Shown here in pieces: positions 7,965 to 16,651 of a stretch of 64,000 nucleotides of DNA (the stretch's first letter is position 1; each line of letters begins with the position of its first letter). Position numbers and translations under genes: made by a program. The stretch is taken from contig NZ_CP109027.1 in NCBI RefSeq assembly GCF_036226885.1, forward strand, positions 6,572,001 through 6,636,000, in the 5' to 3' direction. The notes below the pieces were generated by a model, which saw nothing but the letters and a program-made list of their open reading frames with translations, had not been told where the DNA came from and did not search any database. This DNA comes from Streptomyces sp. NBC_00663 (GTDB lineage: Bacteria; Actinomycetota; Actinomycetes; Streptomycetales; Streptomycetaceae).

Positions 7965-8288
7965 TCACCCGTCGGCGGTCTCGCGCCGTGACTCGTGGTT
8001 GGCCAGCAGGTTGAGGAGTTCCGCCACCGTCAGGCTGGACTCCGCCGGGTGGCGCAGGATGGTTCCCGGCTGGATCCGGTACGTGTTCGATCTGCCCTGG
8101 CGTCGATGGGTCAGATACCCGTCGGCCTCCAGATCGGAAATGATCTTCTGGACGGCGCGCTCGGTCAGCCTGCACCGGGCGGCGATGTCGCGGATGCGGG
8201 TGGTGTGGTCTTCGGCGATCGCTGCCAGTACGCGGGCGTGACTGGTGAGAAACGTCCACCCCGAGTGTGGTTCCGGCACTTCTCCCAT
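7965..8288 (-). CDS. Small winged-helix (MarR/ArsR-like) transcriptional regulator
   Basis: 107 residues consisting of a winged helix: ARVLAAIAEDHTTRIRDIAARCRLTERAVQKIISDLEADGYL (residues about 18-60; helix-turn-helix in DIAARCRLTERAVQKII), then the wing HRRQGRSNTYRI and a short helical tail. The start is ATG 8288, chosen because a -10-like TATTCT ends 6 bases upstream and no ribosome site exists; a longer form from 8426 would cross the promoter. Divergent from a STAS-ANTAR gene. A palindrome over its -35 suggests autoregulation. Ligand unknown. Confidence 0.8.
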   Translation of the reverse strand: MGEVPEPHSGWTFLTSHARVLAAIAEDHTTRIRDIAARCRLTERAVQKIISDLEADGYLTHRRQGRSNTYRIQPGTILRHPAESSLTVAELLNLLANHESRRETADG

Positions 8289-8294
8289 GCGCTC

Positions 8295-8323
8295 AGAATA
8301 GGACCTCTGGTTCGCGTAACCAA
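8295..8323 (-). promoter_or_regulatory. Promoter with overlapping palindrome upstream of the winged-helix gene
   Basis: On the minus strand TTGGTT (8323-8318) and TATTCT (8300-8295) are separated by exactly 17 bases. The inverted repeat TGGTT-n5-AACCA (8308-8322) overlaps the -35 element, a good place for an autorepressor operator. The -10 ends 6 bases before ATG 8288, indicating leaderless transcription. The surrounding 30 bases are AT-rich relative to the rest of the window. Confidence 0.5.
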
Positions 8324-8416
8324 AAGAGTGAAATAAATTTCCGGTATCCCTTGACGTGTGAAGGTGCGGTGCGGAAGCTGGAACCGGAGCGAGCGGACTC
8401 GACAAGGACAGCGAAC

Positions 8417-9076
8417 ATGCACGCACCTATCGTGGTCGACGACAGCGCGCCGCACCTGACCATGGACGCGCCGTCCCCGGACGGACGTGTCCGGGTCACG
8501 GTCCGCGGCGAGCTCGACATCAGTGCCGCCCCGGCGCTGGAGCGAACCCTGCGGCGGGCCCTCCGGTGCGCCGCGCGGGGCGTGGACCTGGACCTGGGCG
8601 GGACGACGTTCTGCGACTGCTCGGGTCTCAACGTCCTGCTGGCCGCCCGGCGGCGCGCGCTGGAGCACGGCAGGACGCTGACCATCCGAACCGCCGGTCC
8701 CGCGGTACGGCACCTGCTGACCGTGACCGGCACCTGGCCACTGTTCACACCGGGGGAGCACGCCCTGAACCACGACGAGCAGGCACTGCGCAACGAGGTC
8801 GTCCAGCTGCGCCGCGCCATGCAGACGCGGCCCGCCATCGACCAGGCGCGGGGCATCCTGATGGCGACGTTCGCGCTCAGCCCCGAGGACGCCTGGGACG
8901 TACTGGTGAGGGTCTCCCAGAACACCAACACCAAGCTGCACGTGCTCGCCGGCGAACTGGTGGGCACGGCTGAGGACGGAGGGCTCCCCGACGGCATGAG
9001 GCAACAGGTGACGGCGGTACTGGCGACCCTGCCCGCGTCCGGTGCCGAGGAGTCCGCGCCGGACGCGGCACCCTGA
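8417..9076 (+). CDS. STAS-ANTAR fusion regulator
   Basis: 219 residues. The STAS domain (about 12-115) resembles anti-sigma factor antagonists: VTVRGELDISAAPALE and the loop FCDCSGLNVLL, where the usual D-S-S-G is D-C-S-G. After a linker comes an ANTAR RNA-binding domain (about 135-185) with TRPAIDQARGILMATF and NTNTKLHVLAGELV. Such proteins are thought to bind dual-hexaloop RNA hairpins as antiterminators under signal control. ATG 8417 has AAGGA 9 bases upstream; a longer start at 8267 would overlap the divergent regulator. A paralogue with the same architecture is at 39857-40558. Confidence 0.85.
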   Translation: MHAPIVVDDSAPHLTMDAPSPDGRVRVTVRGELDISAAPALERTLRRALRCAARGVDLDLGGTTFCDCSGLNVLLAARRRALEHGRTLTIRTAGPAVRHLLTVTGTWPLFTPGEHALNHDEQALRNEVVQLRRAMQTRPAIDQARGILMATFALSPEDAWDVLVRVSQNTNTKLHVLAGELVGTAEDGGLPDGMRQQVTAVLATLPASGAEESAPDAAP

Positions 9077-9196
9077 GGTGAGCCGGGCGCGCCGCTCCCC
9101 GGAACGTCGGCGGTGCGGTGGCGGAGCCCCGTTGAGGCCCGCCACCGCACCGCCGTCGTGTCCCACCCGCCCGCAGGTCAGGCCATGTTCACCGGG

Positions 9197-10867
9197 TCAG
9201 GCCACGTTCACCGCGCTCCAGGCCGCGGCCACCGCGTTGTACTCCGCGCTGCCCGCCCCGTACAGGTCCTTCGCCGCGTTCAGCGTCGCCGTGCGGGCGC
9301 CCGCGTAGTTCGTCGAGGACGTCATGTAGACGGTCAGCGCCCGGTACCAGATGGCGCCCACCTTGTCCCGGCCGATTCCCGACACCGAACTGCTGTTGCA
9401 GGTGGGGGAGTTGTAGCTGACGCCGTTGACCGTCTTCGCGCCGCTGCCCTCGGACAGCAGATAGAAGAAGTGGTTGGCGACGCCCGACGAGTAGTGCACG
9501 TCGAGGTTCCCGACCGAGGAGCTCCAGCAGTCGGCCGAGTTGCCGTCCTTCGACGGCTTGTCCATGTAGCGCAGCGCGTCCCGCCCGAAGCCCGACCGGA
9601 CGATCTTCTCGCCGATCAGATAGTCCCCGGCGTCGGAGGAGTTGCCCGCGTAGAACTCCACCAGCGTGCCGAAGATGTCGGAGGTCGCCTCGTTGAGCCC
9701 GCCGGACTCACCCGAGTACGTCAACGCCGCCGTCTTCGACGTCACCCCGTGCGACATCTCGTGCCCCGCCACGTCCAGCGACACCAGCGGGCCGAGCTGC
9801 GTCCCGTCACCGTCGCCGTAGGTCATGCAGAAGCAACTGTCGTCCCAGAAGGCGTTGTTGTAGCTGTTGCCGTAGTGGACGCGGTTGTACGAGCCCTTGC
9901 CGTCACCGGCGATGCCGTTCCTGCCGTGGACGTTCTTGTAGTAGTCCCAGGTGACGTTCGTGCCGTACTGCGCGTCGACCGCGGCCGTCGCCCGGTCCGA
10001 AGTCGCCCCCGTTCCCCAGTGGTTGTCGGCGTCGGTGAACAGCGTCGCCGGGGCACGGCTGAAGCAGATGCCGAGGATGCACAGGTCGGTCTTGTTGGCC
10101 GCGTCGCCGGTGTACGTGTTTCCGCGCGTCGCGTCCTTCAGCTGGTACGTCGACCCCGACAGCGTCGTCTCCAGCGGCACCGTCCCGCCGTACAGCGACT
10201 TGCCGTCACCCGCCGCCGACTCGAGCGAGTCCCAGGCGTCGATCTGGGCGCCCGAGCCCGCGTCGGTCAGCACCACGCGCGCGACCGGGTTGCCCAGTGA
10301 GTCCTGGGCCACCGCCTCGGTGCGCCAGGCCAGCTTCGGCGTGCCGTGCAGGGCGTCGACCACCAGCTGCGGCTTGGCGGTCAGCTTCTTCAGCGTCTCG
10401 CCGAGGTTGGCGGCGCGCAGCGCGTTCGCGGCGAGGTCGGCGGCCTTGGGCGCGGACAGGGTGGGCGTCACGCCGGCCAGCGAGATCGCCTTCTTCGTCG
10501 CGCGGTCGGCGCCCTTGTACGACCCGTCCGACGCCAGGTGGACGACGAAGTCGCCGCCCAGCACGGGCAGGTTGCGGTAGGTGCGGTCGTAACGGACGTG
10601 CTGTGCGCCGTTCTTGTCGACGACGACGTCCCGGACCTTGGTGTCCTGCGCGGACGTCAGACCCAGCGCGGCGGCCTGGTCGACCAGCGCCGAGGCCGCG
10701 TTGTCGATCGCGGTGGCCCTGGTCGGTCTGTCGGCCGCGTCGGCGGCGGGGACGAGAGCGGCCGCCAACAGGGCGGTGCTGGTGACGGCGACACCGGCGG
10801 CGGCGAGCCGGGAACCCCGGAGGGAGCGGATGGAGCGGACAGGACGAATTGAGCGTATTCGGCTCAT
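9197..10867 (-). CDS. Secreted M4-family (thermolysin-like) neutral metalloprotease
   Basis: 556 residues: a Sec signal peptide with Arg-rich n-region (SRLAAAGVAVTSTALLAAALVPAADA), an FTP/PepSY-type propeptide, then the M4 catalytic domain. Zinc ligands are in VAGHEMSHGVT and the downstream GGLNEATSDIFG. DVHYSSGVANHFFYLL carries the catalytic His of the C-terminal half. It ends right after the M4 C-domain with no extra domains. Start ATG 10867 is preceded by GAGGAG, whereas a start at 10936 would add an implausible Pro-rich extension. Divergent from the gene at 10995. A larger paralogue with extra C-terminal domains lies at 37208-39610. Confidence 0.93.
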   Translation of the reverse strand: MSRIRSIRPVRSIRSLRGSRLAAAGVAVTSTALLAAALVPAADAADRPTRATAIDNAASALVDQAAALGLTSAQDTKVRDVVVDKNGAQHVRYDRTYRNLPVLGGDFVVHLASDGSYKGADRATKKAISLAGVTPTLSAPKAADLAANALRAANLGETLKKLTAKPQLVVDALHGTPKLAWRTEAVAQDSLGNPVARVVLTDAGSGAQIDAWDSLESAAGDGKSLYGGTVPLETTLSGSTYQLKDATRGNTYTGDAANKTDLCILGICFSRAPATLFTDADNHWGTGATSDRATAAVDAQYGTNVTWDYYKNVHGRNGIAGDGKGSYNRVHYGNSYNNAFWDDSCFCMTYGDGDGTQLGPLVSLDVAGHEMSHGVTSKTAALTYSGESGGLNEATSDIFGTLVEFYAGNSSDAGDYLIGEKIVRSGFGRDALRYMDKPSKDGNSADCWSSSVGNLDVHYSSGVANHFFYLLSEGSGAKTVNGVSYNSPTCNSSSVSGIGRDKVGAIWYRALTVYMTSSTNYAGARTATLNAAKDLYGAGSAEYNAVAAAWSAVNVA

Positions 10868-10994
10868 CTGTCTCCTCAGGAAGGCGCCTTGGGCGCGTGG
10901 GGGAGGCGCTCGTGCTGGAGGAGATTCAAAGGGCATGGGCCTGTCATGTCCATACCGCGTCTGTGCCGGTGTGTGTGGAGAGAGAATCGTTTCT

Positions 10995-11426
10995 GTGAGC
11001 CTCCCGTTTTTCGTCTACGGCACCCTTCGCCCAGGTGAGCCCAACCACGACCACTTCCTGCGCGGCCGCACCCGGTCCGAGGACCCGGCGCTGCTGCACG
11101 GCGCGGCGCTGTACGACGGCCCCGGATACCCGTACGCGGTCGAGGAACCAGGCACCCTCCACAGCGAACCCGGCACCGTCCGCGGCGAGCTCGTCACCGC
11201 CCGCCCCGAGGAGTACGCCGATCTCCTGGTCGCCCTCGACCGCCTCGAGGAGTACGCCCCGGGCGACCCCCGCAACCTCTACGAGCGGGTCGAGCGCGAG
11301 GTGGTCCGGGACGCCGACGGGACGCGGGTGCGGGCCTGGGTGTACGTCGCCGCCCCCGCCGTGGCCCATCGACTGCGCCTGCGGGGCAGCCGTATCGAGA
11401 CGGGCGACTGGCTCACTCTGCGCTGA
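10995..11426 (+). CDS. Gamma-glutamylcyclotransferase (AIG2-like) family protein
   Basis: 143 residues. FFVYGTLRPGEPNHDHF at the N-terminus is the signature glycine loop, and LDRLEEYAPGDPRNLYERV supplies the family's conserved Glu and Tyr region. Members cleave gamma-glutamyl-amino acids or act on related amides, and many are uncharacterised. GTG 10995 puts the VYGTLR motif at the usual distance from the N-terminus. Convergent with nasA, separated by 20 bases. Confidence 0.85.
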   Translation: MSLPFFVYGTLRPGEPNHDHFLRGRTRSEDPALLHGAALYDGPGYPYAVEEPGTLHSEPGTVRGELVTARPEEYADLLVALDRLEEYAPGDPRNLYERVEREVVRDADGTRVRAWVYVAAPAVAHRLRLRGSRIETGDWLTLR

Positions 11427-11446
11427 CTACAAGTCCCCCGCCACTC

Positions 11447-13537
11447 TCAGGACTTGACCGTCTCCAGCCGCACCGCACACGTCTTGAACTCCGGCATCCG
11501 TGAGGTCGGGTCGAGTGCCGGGTTGGTGAGGGTGTTGGCGCGGCCCTCGCCGGGCCAGTGGAAGGGCATGAAGACCGTGTCGGGGCGGATGCCCGTGGTG
11601 ATCCGGGCCGGCGCCACCGCCCGGCCGCGCCGGGACACGACCGCCACCGGGTCGCCCTCGGCCGCGCCGAGCCGCGCCGCGAGCCGCGGATGCAGCTCCA
11701 CGAACGGACCGGGCGCGGCGGCGTTCAGCTCGTCGACCCGGCGGGTCTGCGCGCCGGACTGGTACTGGGCGACGACCCGGCCGGTCGTCAGCAGCACCGG
11801 GTACTCGTCGTCCGGCTCCTCCGCCGACGCCCGGTGCGAGACCGGCACGAAGCGGGCGCGGCCGTCGTCGGTGGCGAAGCGGTCGAGGAAGAGGCGGGGA
11901 GTGCCGGCGTGTGCCGCCTCACCGGCGTCCTGTGTCGGGCACGGCCAGAACACCCCGTTCTCCTCCGCCAGCCGGCGGTAGGTGATCCCGGAGTAGTCCG
12001 CCGCCCCGCCCGCGCTGGCCCGGCGCAGCTCCTCGAAGACCTCCTCGGGGTCGGTCGGGAAGCCCTTCTCCACGCCGAGCCGGTCGGCGAGTTCGTGCAT
12101 GACGTCGAGGTCGCTGCGGACCCCCTCGGGCGCGGTGATCGCCTGCCGCCGCAGCAGCACCCGGCCTTCCAGGTTGGTCGTGGTCCCCGTCTCCTCGGCC
12201 CACTGGGTGACCGGCAGGACGACGTCCGCGAGGGCAGCCGTCTCGGAGAGGACGACGTCACAGACGGCAAGGAAATCAAGGGACTTGATGCGCTCCTCGA
12301 TGTGCGCGGCGGCCGGCGCCGACACCACCGGGTTGGAGCCCATCAGCAGCAGCGACTTGATGTCCGTACCCAGGGCGTCCAGCAACTCGTAGGCACTGCG
12401 CCCCGGTCCGGGAAGCGAGTCGGGGTCCACGCCCCACACCTCGGCGACATGGCGTCGCGCCGCCGGGTCGTCGAGCTTGCGGTAGCCGGGCAACTGGTCG
12501 GCCTTCTGGCCGTGTTCACGCCCGCCCTGCCCGTTCCCCTGCCCGGTCAGACAGCCGTACCCGGACAGCGGCCTGCCCGCCCGCCCGGTCGCCAGGCACA
12601 GGTTGATCCACGCGCCCACGGTGTCGGTGCCCTTGGACTGCTGCTCGGGTCCGCGTGCGGTCAGCACCATCGCGGCTTCCGGCTCGCAGAACATCCGCAC
12701 GGCTTCCCGGAGTTGGGGCACCGGCACGCCGGTGATCCGCTCCACGTACTCCGGCCAGTGCGCCATCGCCGCGGCCCGCGCGTCCTCCCAGCCGGCGGTG
12801 CGCTCGGCGACGTACGCCTCGTCGACCCGTCCCTCGGCGACGACAAGGTGCAACAGGCCGAGCGCCAGGGCGAGATCGGTGCCGGGGCGGGGCATCAGAT
12901 GCAGGTCGGCCTGGTCGGCGGTCTTGGTACGCCGTGGGTCGACGACGATCAGGGTGCCGCCGTTCTCCTTCAGCTCGGTGAAGAAGCGCAGCGACGGCGG
13001 CATGGTCTCGGCGAGATTGGAGCCGACGAGGATGACGCACCCGGTCTTCGGAATGTCCTCCAGCGGGAACGGCAGCCCGCGGTCCAGGCCGAACGCCTTG
13101 ATGCCGCCGGCCGCGGCCGAGGACATGCAGAAACGTCCGTTGTAGTCGATCTGCGAGGTGCCGAGGACGACCCGGGCGAACTTGCCCAGCGTGTACGCCT
13201 TCTCGTTCGTCAGGCCGCCCCCGCCGAACACCCCGCACGCGTCCGGACCATGTTCCGTCCGCGTACGCAGCAGCTCCTCGGCGATCCGGTCCAGTGCCTC
13301 GTCCCAGGTGGCGGGCACCAGGGTGCCCGCTGCGGAGCGCACCAACGGGGAGGTCAGACGGACGCTCGACGAGAGCACCGCGGGCGCTGTCCGGCCCTTG
13401 CCGCACAGCGCCCCCCGGTTCACCGGGAAGTCCGCGCGCTCGGTGACCTCCACGCCCCCGTCCGGGACGGGCGTGAGATTCATCCCGCACTGCAAGGCGC
13501 AGTAGGGGCAGTGGGTGGGCGTCGCGGAGTTCTGCAT
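11447..13537 (-). CDS. nasA: Assimilatory nitrate reductase, catalytic subunit
   Basis: 696-residue molybdopterin oxidoreductase that reduces nitrate to nitrite, feeding NirB. N-terminal 4Fe-4S ligands: CPYCALQCGM (Cys10, 13, 17) and ALCGKG (Cys near 45). The molybdopterin guanine dinucleotide domains follow (YNGRFCMSSAAAG, SNLAETMPP, TARGPEQQSKG, GYGCLTGQGNGQGGREHG) and the C-terminal MGD-binding barrel includes LLTTGRVVAQYQSGAQTRR. No BFD [2Fe-2S] extension is present, so electrons come from a separate protein, possibly the FAD reductase upstream of nirB. Start ATG 13537 places the Cys motif normally. A degenerate GlnR-like site lies just upstream. Confidence 0.93.
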   Translation of the reverse strand: MQNSATPTHCPYCALQCGMNLTPVPDGGVEVTERADFPVNRGALCGKGRTAPAVLSSSVRLTSPLVRSAAGTLVPATWDEALDRIAEELLRTRTEHGPDACGVFGGGGLTNEKAYTLGKFARVVLGTSQIDYNGRFCMSSAAAGGIKAFGLDRGLPFPLEDIPKTGCVILVGSNLAETMPPSLRFFTELKENGGTLIVVDPRRTKTADQADLHLMPRPGTDLALALGLLHLVVAEGRVDEAYVAERTAGWEDARAAAMAHWPEYVERITGVPVPQLREAVRMFCEPEAAMVLTARGPEQQSKGTDTVGAWINLCLATGRAGRPLSGYGCLTGQGNGQGGREHGQKADQLPGYRKLDDPAARRHVAEVWGVDPDSLPGPGRSAYELLDALGTDIKSLLLMGSNPVVSAPAAAHIEERIKSLDFLAVCDVVLSETAALADVVLPVTQWAEETGTTTNLEGRVLLRRQAITAPEGVRSDLDVMHELADRLGVEKGFPTDPEEVFEELRRASAGGAADYSGITYRRLAEENGVFWPCPTQDAGEAAHAGTPRLFLDRFATDDGRARFVPVSHRASAEEPDDEYPVLLTTGRVVAQYQSGAQTRRVDELNAAAPGPFVELHPRLAARLGAAEGDPVAVVSRRGRAVAPARITTGIRPDTVFMPFHWPGEGRANTLTNPALDPTSRMPEFKTCAVRLETVKS

Positions 13538-13549
13538 GCCTTTCAGCGT

Positions 13550-13587
13550 GCTTCCGCCGTGTTACGTACGCGGCGGCTCCCTGTTAC
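13550..13587 (-). promoter_or_regulatory. Possible degenerate GlnR site upstream of nasA
   Basis: Minus strand: GTAAC (13587-13583) and GTAAC (13565-13561) are exactly 22 bases apart, and GAAGC (13554-13550) is 11 bases after the second. One of four half-sites (CCGCC) does not fit. The site ends only 13 bases before the ATG, unusually close for an activator. nasA is nitrogen-regulated in related species, so the site is plausible but not secure. Confidence 0.4.
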
Positions 13588-13720
13588 ACGGCCGGGACGG
13601 CGACCTCCCCGCCGCCTCCCGGTCTCGGTGAGGCCACCGGCCCCGACCCTGGTCAGACACACAGGTGGCCACCCATGAGTCGCCACCGGGCGGGGCGGAA
13701 GTTGCCCCTGTTGTGAAAGA

Positions 13721-13795
13721 CGCCACATGTGGCGCGTTCCGTTCCGTGGTTGGCCGGTCACGCCTTGTTGAGTGTTGAAAAACCGGAGCTACAGT
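13721..13795 (+). promoter_or_regulatory. Palindromic operator and promoter of the adenylation/membrane/crotonase cassette
   Basis: The 14-bp perfect palindrome CGCCACATGTGGCG is followed 33 bases later by TTGAGT-n16-TACAGT, a reasonable vegetative promoter. The region between is comparatively A-rich (GTTGAAAAACC). The palindrome lies about 34-47 bases upstream of the -35, so it suits an activator or a looping repressor. The cognate regulator is not identifiable. Confidence 0.45.
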
Positions 13796-13865
13796 CGAGC
13801 GCGGATCCAGCTTGGCGCCAGGCAAATCCCTCACGCGAAGAAGCCAGCCAGGAGGTTCCCCCAGC

Positions 13866-15407
13866 ATGCCTCTGCGCCATCTGAGCCCACGCGACCAGCA
13901 TCTCTTCTTCGAGTACGGCGTCGGCCCGGCCGTCCCCGTCCCGGACCCGTTCCTGCACAGAGCCGTCGAACGCCAGGCCGCGGCTACTCCCCGAGCCGTC
14001 GCCGCGGAACACCTCGGCGCCCGGATCACGTACGGCGAACTCGACCGCCACGCCGACGCCGTCGCCGCCCGTCTGACCCGCGAGGGCGTGCGCCCCGGCG
14101 ACCATGTCGGCCTCTTCGTCCGCCGCTCCCTGCCGATGGTCGTCGGCCTCCTCGGCATCCTGAAGGCGGGCGCCGCCTATGTCCCGCAGGACGTCGGCCT
14201 CGCCCCCGCACCCCAGCTCGCCCATGTGATCCGCGCCGCCCGCACCCGGGTCGTGATCACCGTCGCGGAGCACGCCCACCGCGTCCCGCTCCCTGCCGGC
14301 CACCGGCTGATCGGCCTCGACGAGCCACTGCCGTACATCCCGGGGCCCCGCGCCCCGGAGCCCCGCCGGAACGTCCCCGTCGCCCCCGACGACGGCTGCT
14401 ACGTCCTCTTCACCTCCGGCACCACCGGCCGCCCCAACGGTGTGAAGGTCACCCACCGCAACGTCGCCAACATCTTGCTCACCGCCCCCGGCGACCTCGG
14501 CATCCGCCCCGGCGACCGGGTCGCCCAGCTGCTCAACATCGCCTTCGACATGGCCGCGTGGGAGATCCTCGGCTGTCTCGCCCACGGCGGCACCCTGATC
14601 ATCCGCGGCAAGGACATCGCGGCGGCGGCCCGCACCGCCGACGTCGTCATCGCCACCCCGACTGTCCTGTCCGGCCTCGACCCGGCCGCCTGCCCGCGCG
14701 TCCGCACGGTCGCCGTGGCGGGGGAGCCCTGCCCGCGCCCGCTCGCCGACCGTTGGGCGAGCCGGGCCACCTTCTTCAACTGCTGCGGCCCGACCGAGAC
14801 GACCATCGTCAACACGATGAGCCGCCACGACCCGGCCTCCCCGCTCCTCACCATCGGCCGCCCCACCCCCAACAACACGGTCTACGTCCTCGACGCCGAC
14901 CGCCGCCCCCTCCCCGTCGGAGAGGTCGGCGAGATGTGGGCGGGCGGCGACTGCGTCTCGGCCGGCTATCTGGGCAACGCCGCCCTGAACGCCGAGCGTT
15001 ACGCCCCCGACCCCGTCCTGGGCGGCGGCCGCAGGATGTTCCGCACCCGTGACCTCGGCCGCTGGACCCCCGACGGTGAGCTGGAACACCTCGGCCGCAC
15101 CGACGACCAGGTCAAGGTGCGCGGCTTCCGTGTCGAACTCGACTCCGTCTCCTCGGTGCTGGAGTCGGTCGACGGCTGCGTCCGCGCGGTCACCCTGAAA
15201 CGGGACGCCCGCACCCTGGTCGCTTTCGTGACCCCGGCGGACGTCGACCCCGACCGGGCCCGGCGCGCGGTGGCGGACGCGCTGCCGTACTACTGCGTTC
15301 CCGAGCGCGTCATGCCCCTGGCGCACTTACCGGAGACCGACCGCGGCAAGATCGACAAGCCGGCGCTGCTGAGGCTGGCGGAGCAGCGCACGGCGGTGGC
15401 CCGATGA
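13866..15407 (+). CDS. Stand-alone amino-acid-type adenylation enzyme (NRPS A-domain without carrier protein)
   Basis: 513 residues, single ANL domain. Core motifs: A3 LFTSGTTGRPNGVKVTH, A4 FDMAAWEIL, A5 NCCGPTETT, A7 MFRTRDLGRW, A8 GRTDDQVKVRGFRVEL and A10 TDRGKIDK. The A4 Asp that binds the alpha-amino group and the A10 Lys that binds carboxylate/ATP are both present, pointing to activation of an alpha-amino acid. There is no thiolation domain, and none encoded beside it. ATG 13866 has AGGAGG 10 bases upstream. Its stop overlaps the ATG of the membrane protein gene (ATGA at 15404). The product of adenylation is unknown; possibilities are amino-acyl transfer to CoA or an amine, or reductive release by the membrane partner. 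Confidence 0.85.
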   Translation: MPLRHLSPRDQHLFFEYGVGPAVPVPDPFLHRAVERQAAATPRAVAAEHLGARITYGELDRHADAVAARLTREGVRPGDHVGLFVRRSLPMVVGLLGILKAGAAYVPQDVGLAPAPQLAHVIRAARTRVVITVAEHAHRVPLPAGHRLIGLDEPLPYIPGPRAPEPRRNVPVAPDDGCYVLFTSGTTGRPNGVKVTHRNVANILLTAPGDLGIRPGDRVAQLLNIAFDMAAWEILGCLAHGGTLIIRGKDIAAAARTADVVIATPTVLSGLDPAACPRVRTVAVAGEPCPRPLADRWASRATFFNCCGPTETTIVNTMSRHDPASPLLTIGRPTPNNTVYVLDADRRPLPVGEVGEMWAGGDCVSAGYLGNAALNAERYAPDPVLGGGRRMFRTRDLGRWTPDGELEHLGRTDDQVKVRGFRVELDSVSSVLESVDGCVRAVTLKRDARTLVAFVTPADVDPDRARRAVADALPYYCVPERVMPLAHLPETDRGKIDKPALLRLAEQRTAVAR

Positions 15408-16651
15408 CGACGTCCCTGGAACGCCGCTCGGTCGGCCTGCCCCCGCTCACCTCACGTCTGCGCCGCCTGCTCAAGCATCCGTGCCTGATGCACTACAACC
15501 GCCTGTGGGCGTTGGTACTCACCGCCAACGGGATCTTTCTGTGGGTGAGTTGGACCCCGTCCACCCGCACGATGGGCCACGCGGCGCTCGCCGACCTGGC
15601 CCTCGCGGTCCTCGTCCGCCAGCAGTACGTCGTCAACCTCCTCTTCAGGCTGGCTACTCGGGCCCCGACGAGCTGGCCGCTGAAGGTCCGCTGGACGCTG
15701 GGCAAGGTGTACCACTTCGGCGGCCTGCACGTGGGCGGCGCACTGGCGGGCACGGCGTGGTTCCTGGCGGCGACGGTCACCACGCACAACGCCCTTCAGG
15801 CGACGGTGGGGTGGACCCTGCTGACCCTCTTGGCCGTGATCATCGCCACCGCGCTGCCTCCCTTCCGCTCCCGCCGGCACGACCACTTCGAGAAGATCCA
15901 CCGCTTCGGCGGCTGGACCGCCCTCGCCCTCTTCTGGACGCACACCCTCCTGTCGTCCCCCGGCCCCGTCGAGGTGTCCGTCCTGGCGGTCGTCACCTTC
16001 AGCGTCGCCCTGCCCTGGCTGCGGTTGCGCAAGGTCGCCGTACGCCTCGAACGCCCGTCCCCGCACGTAGTGCTGGCCCGCTTCGACCACGGCGAGACCC
16101 CTTTCGCGGGCTCCTCCACGACGATCAGCCGGAGCCCCCTCAAGGAGTGGCACTCCTTCGCGAACGTCCCGGCACCCGGGGAGCCCGGCTTCCGCCTGAC
16201 GATCTCCCGGGCGGGCGACTGGACGGGCGCCTTCATCGACGACCTGCCGGAACGGGTCTGGGTCAAGGGCATCACCACGGCCGGAGTCGCCAACATCGAG
16301 ACCCTGTTCACCAAGGTCGTCTATGTCGCGACCGGCAGCGGCATCGGCCCCTGTCTGCCCCATCTGCTGGCCGCCCAGGTCCCCTCCCGCCTGGTCTGGG
16401 CGACCCGCGACCCCCGCACCACCTACGGCGACGCCCTCGTCGACGAGATCCTCGCCGTCCAGCCCCACGCCCTCGTCTGGGACACCTCCCGCCACGGCAA
16501 ACCCGACATGGTCCGCCTCGCCTACGAGGCCTACCGCGACTTCGGGGCCGAGGCGGTGATCTGCATCTCCAACAAGAAGCTGACCTGGCAGGTCGTGCAC
16601 GGCCTGGAAGAGCGGGGGATCCCGGCGTACGGCGCGATCTGGGACTCGTAG
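15404..16651 (+). CDS. Integral membrane flavoreductase/ferric-reductase-like protein
   Basis: 415 residues. About six membrane helices fill residues 30-225 (e.g. LWALVLTANGIFLWVSW, GGALAGTAWFLAATVT, LLTLLAVIIATALP). Paired histidines in the membrane part (YHFGGLHVGG; HDHFEKIHRFGGW; FWTHTLL) could hold heme as in ferric reductase-like proteins. The cytoplasmic C-terminal half has a ferredoxin-reductase-type NAD(P)-binding motif YVATGSGIGPCLPHLL near residue 308. It should move electrons from NAD(P)H across or within the membrane. Coupled to the adenylation gene by a 4-base overlap. Specific substrate unknown. Confidence 0.75.
   Translation: MTTSLERRSVGLPPLTSRLRRLLKHPCLMHYNRLWALVLTANGIFLWVSWTPSTRTMGHAALADLALAVLVRQQYVVNLLFRLATRAPTSWPLKVRWTLGKVYHFGGLHVGGALAGTAWFLAATVTTHNALQATVGWTLLTLLAVIIATALPPFRSRRHDHFEKIHRFGGWTALALFWTHTLLSSPGPVEVSVLAVVTFSVALPWLRLRKVAVRLERPSPHVVLARFDHGETPFAGSSTTISRSPLKEWHSFANVPAPGEPGFRLTISRAGDWTGAFIDDLPERVWVKGITTAGVANIETLFTKVVYVATGSGIGPCLPHLLAAQVPSRLVWATRDPRTTYGDALVDEILAVQPHALVWDTSRHGKPDMVRLAYEAYRDFGAEAVICISNKKLTWQVVHGLEERGIPAYGAIWDS

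Larger units (their letters stand above)
13538..13865. other. 328-bp divergent intergenic region between nasA and the adenylation-enzyme cassette
   Basis: Holds, from nasA outward, the GlnR-like repeats, then a perfect 14-bp palindrome CGCCACATGTGGCG at 13721-13734, then a plus-strand promoter candidate TTGAGT (13768-13773), 16 bases, TACAGT (13790-13795). A consensus ribosome site AGGAGG lies about 10 bases before ATG 13866. I see no small gene in it. Confidence 0.6.

Noticed and set aside
11558..13678. 706-codon plus-strand open frame opposite nasA
   Set aside because: Composition is Arg/Gly/Ala/His-rich without domains, and the opposite strand encodes a full molybdoenzyme.
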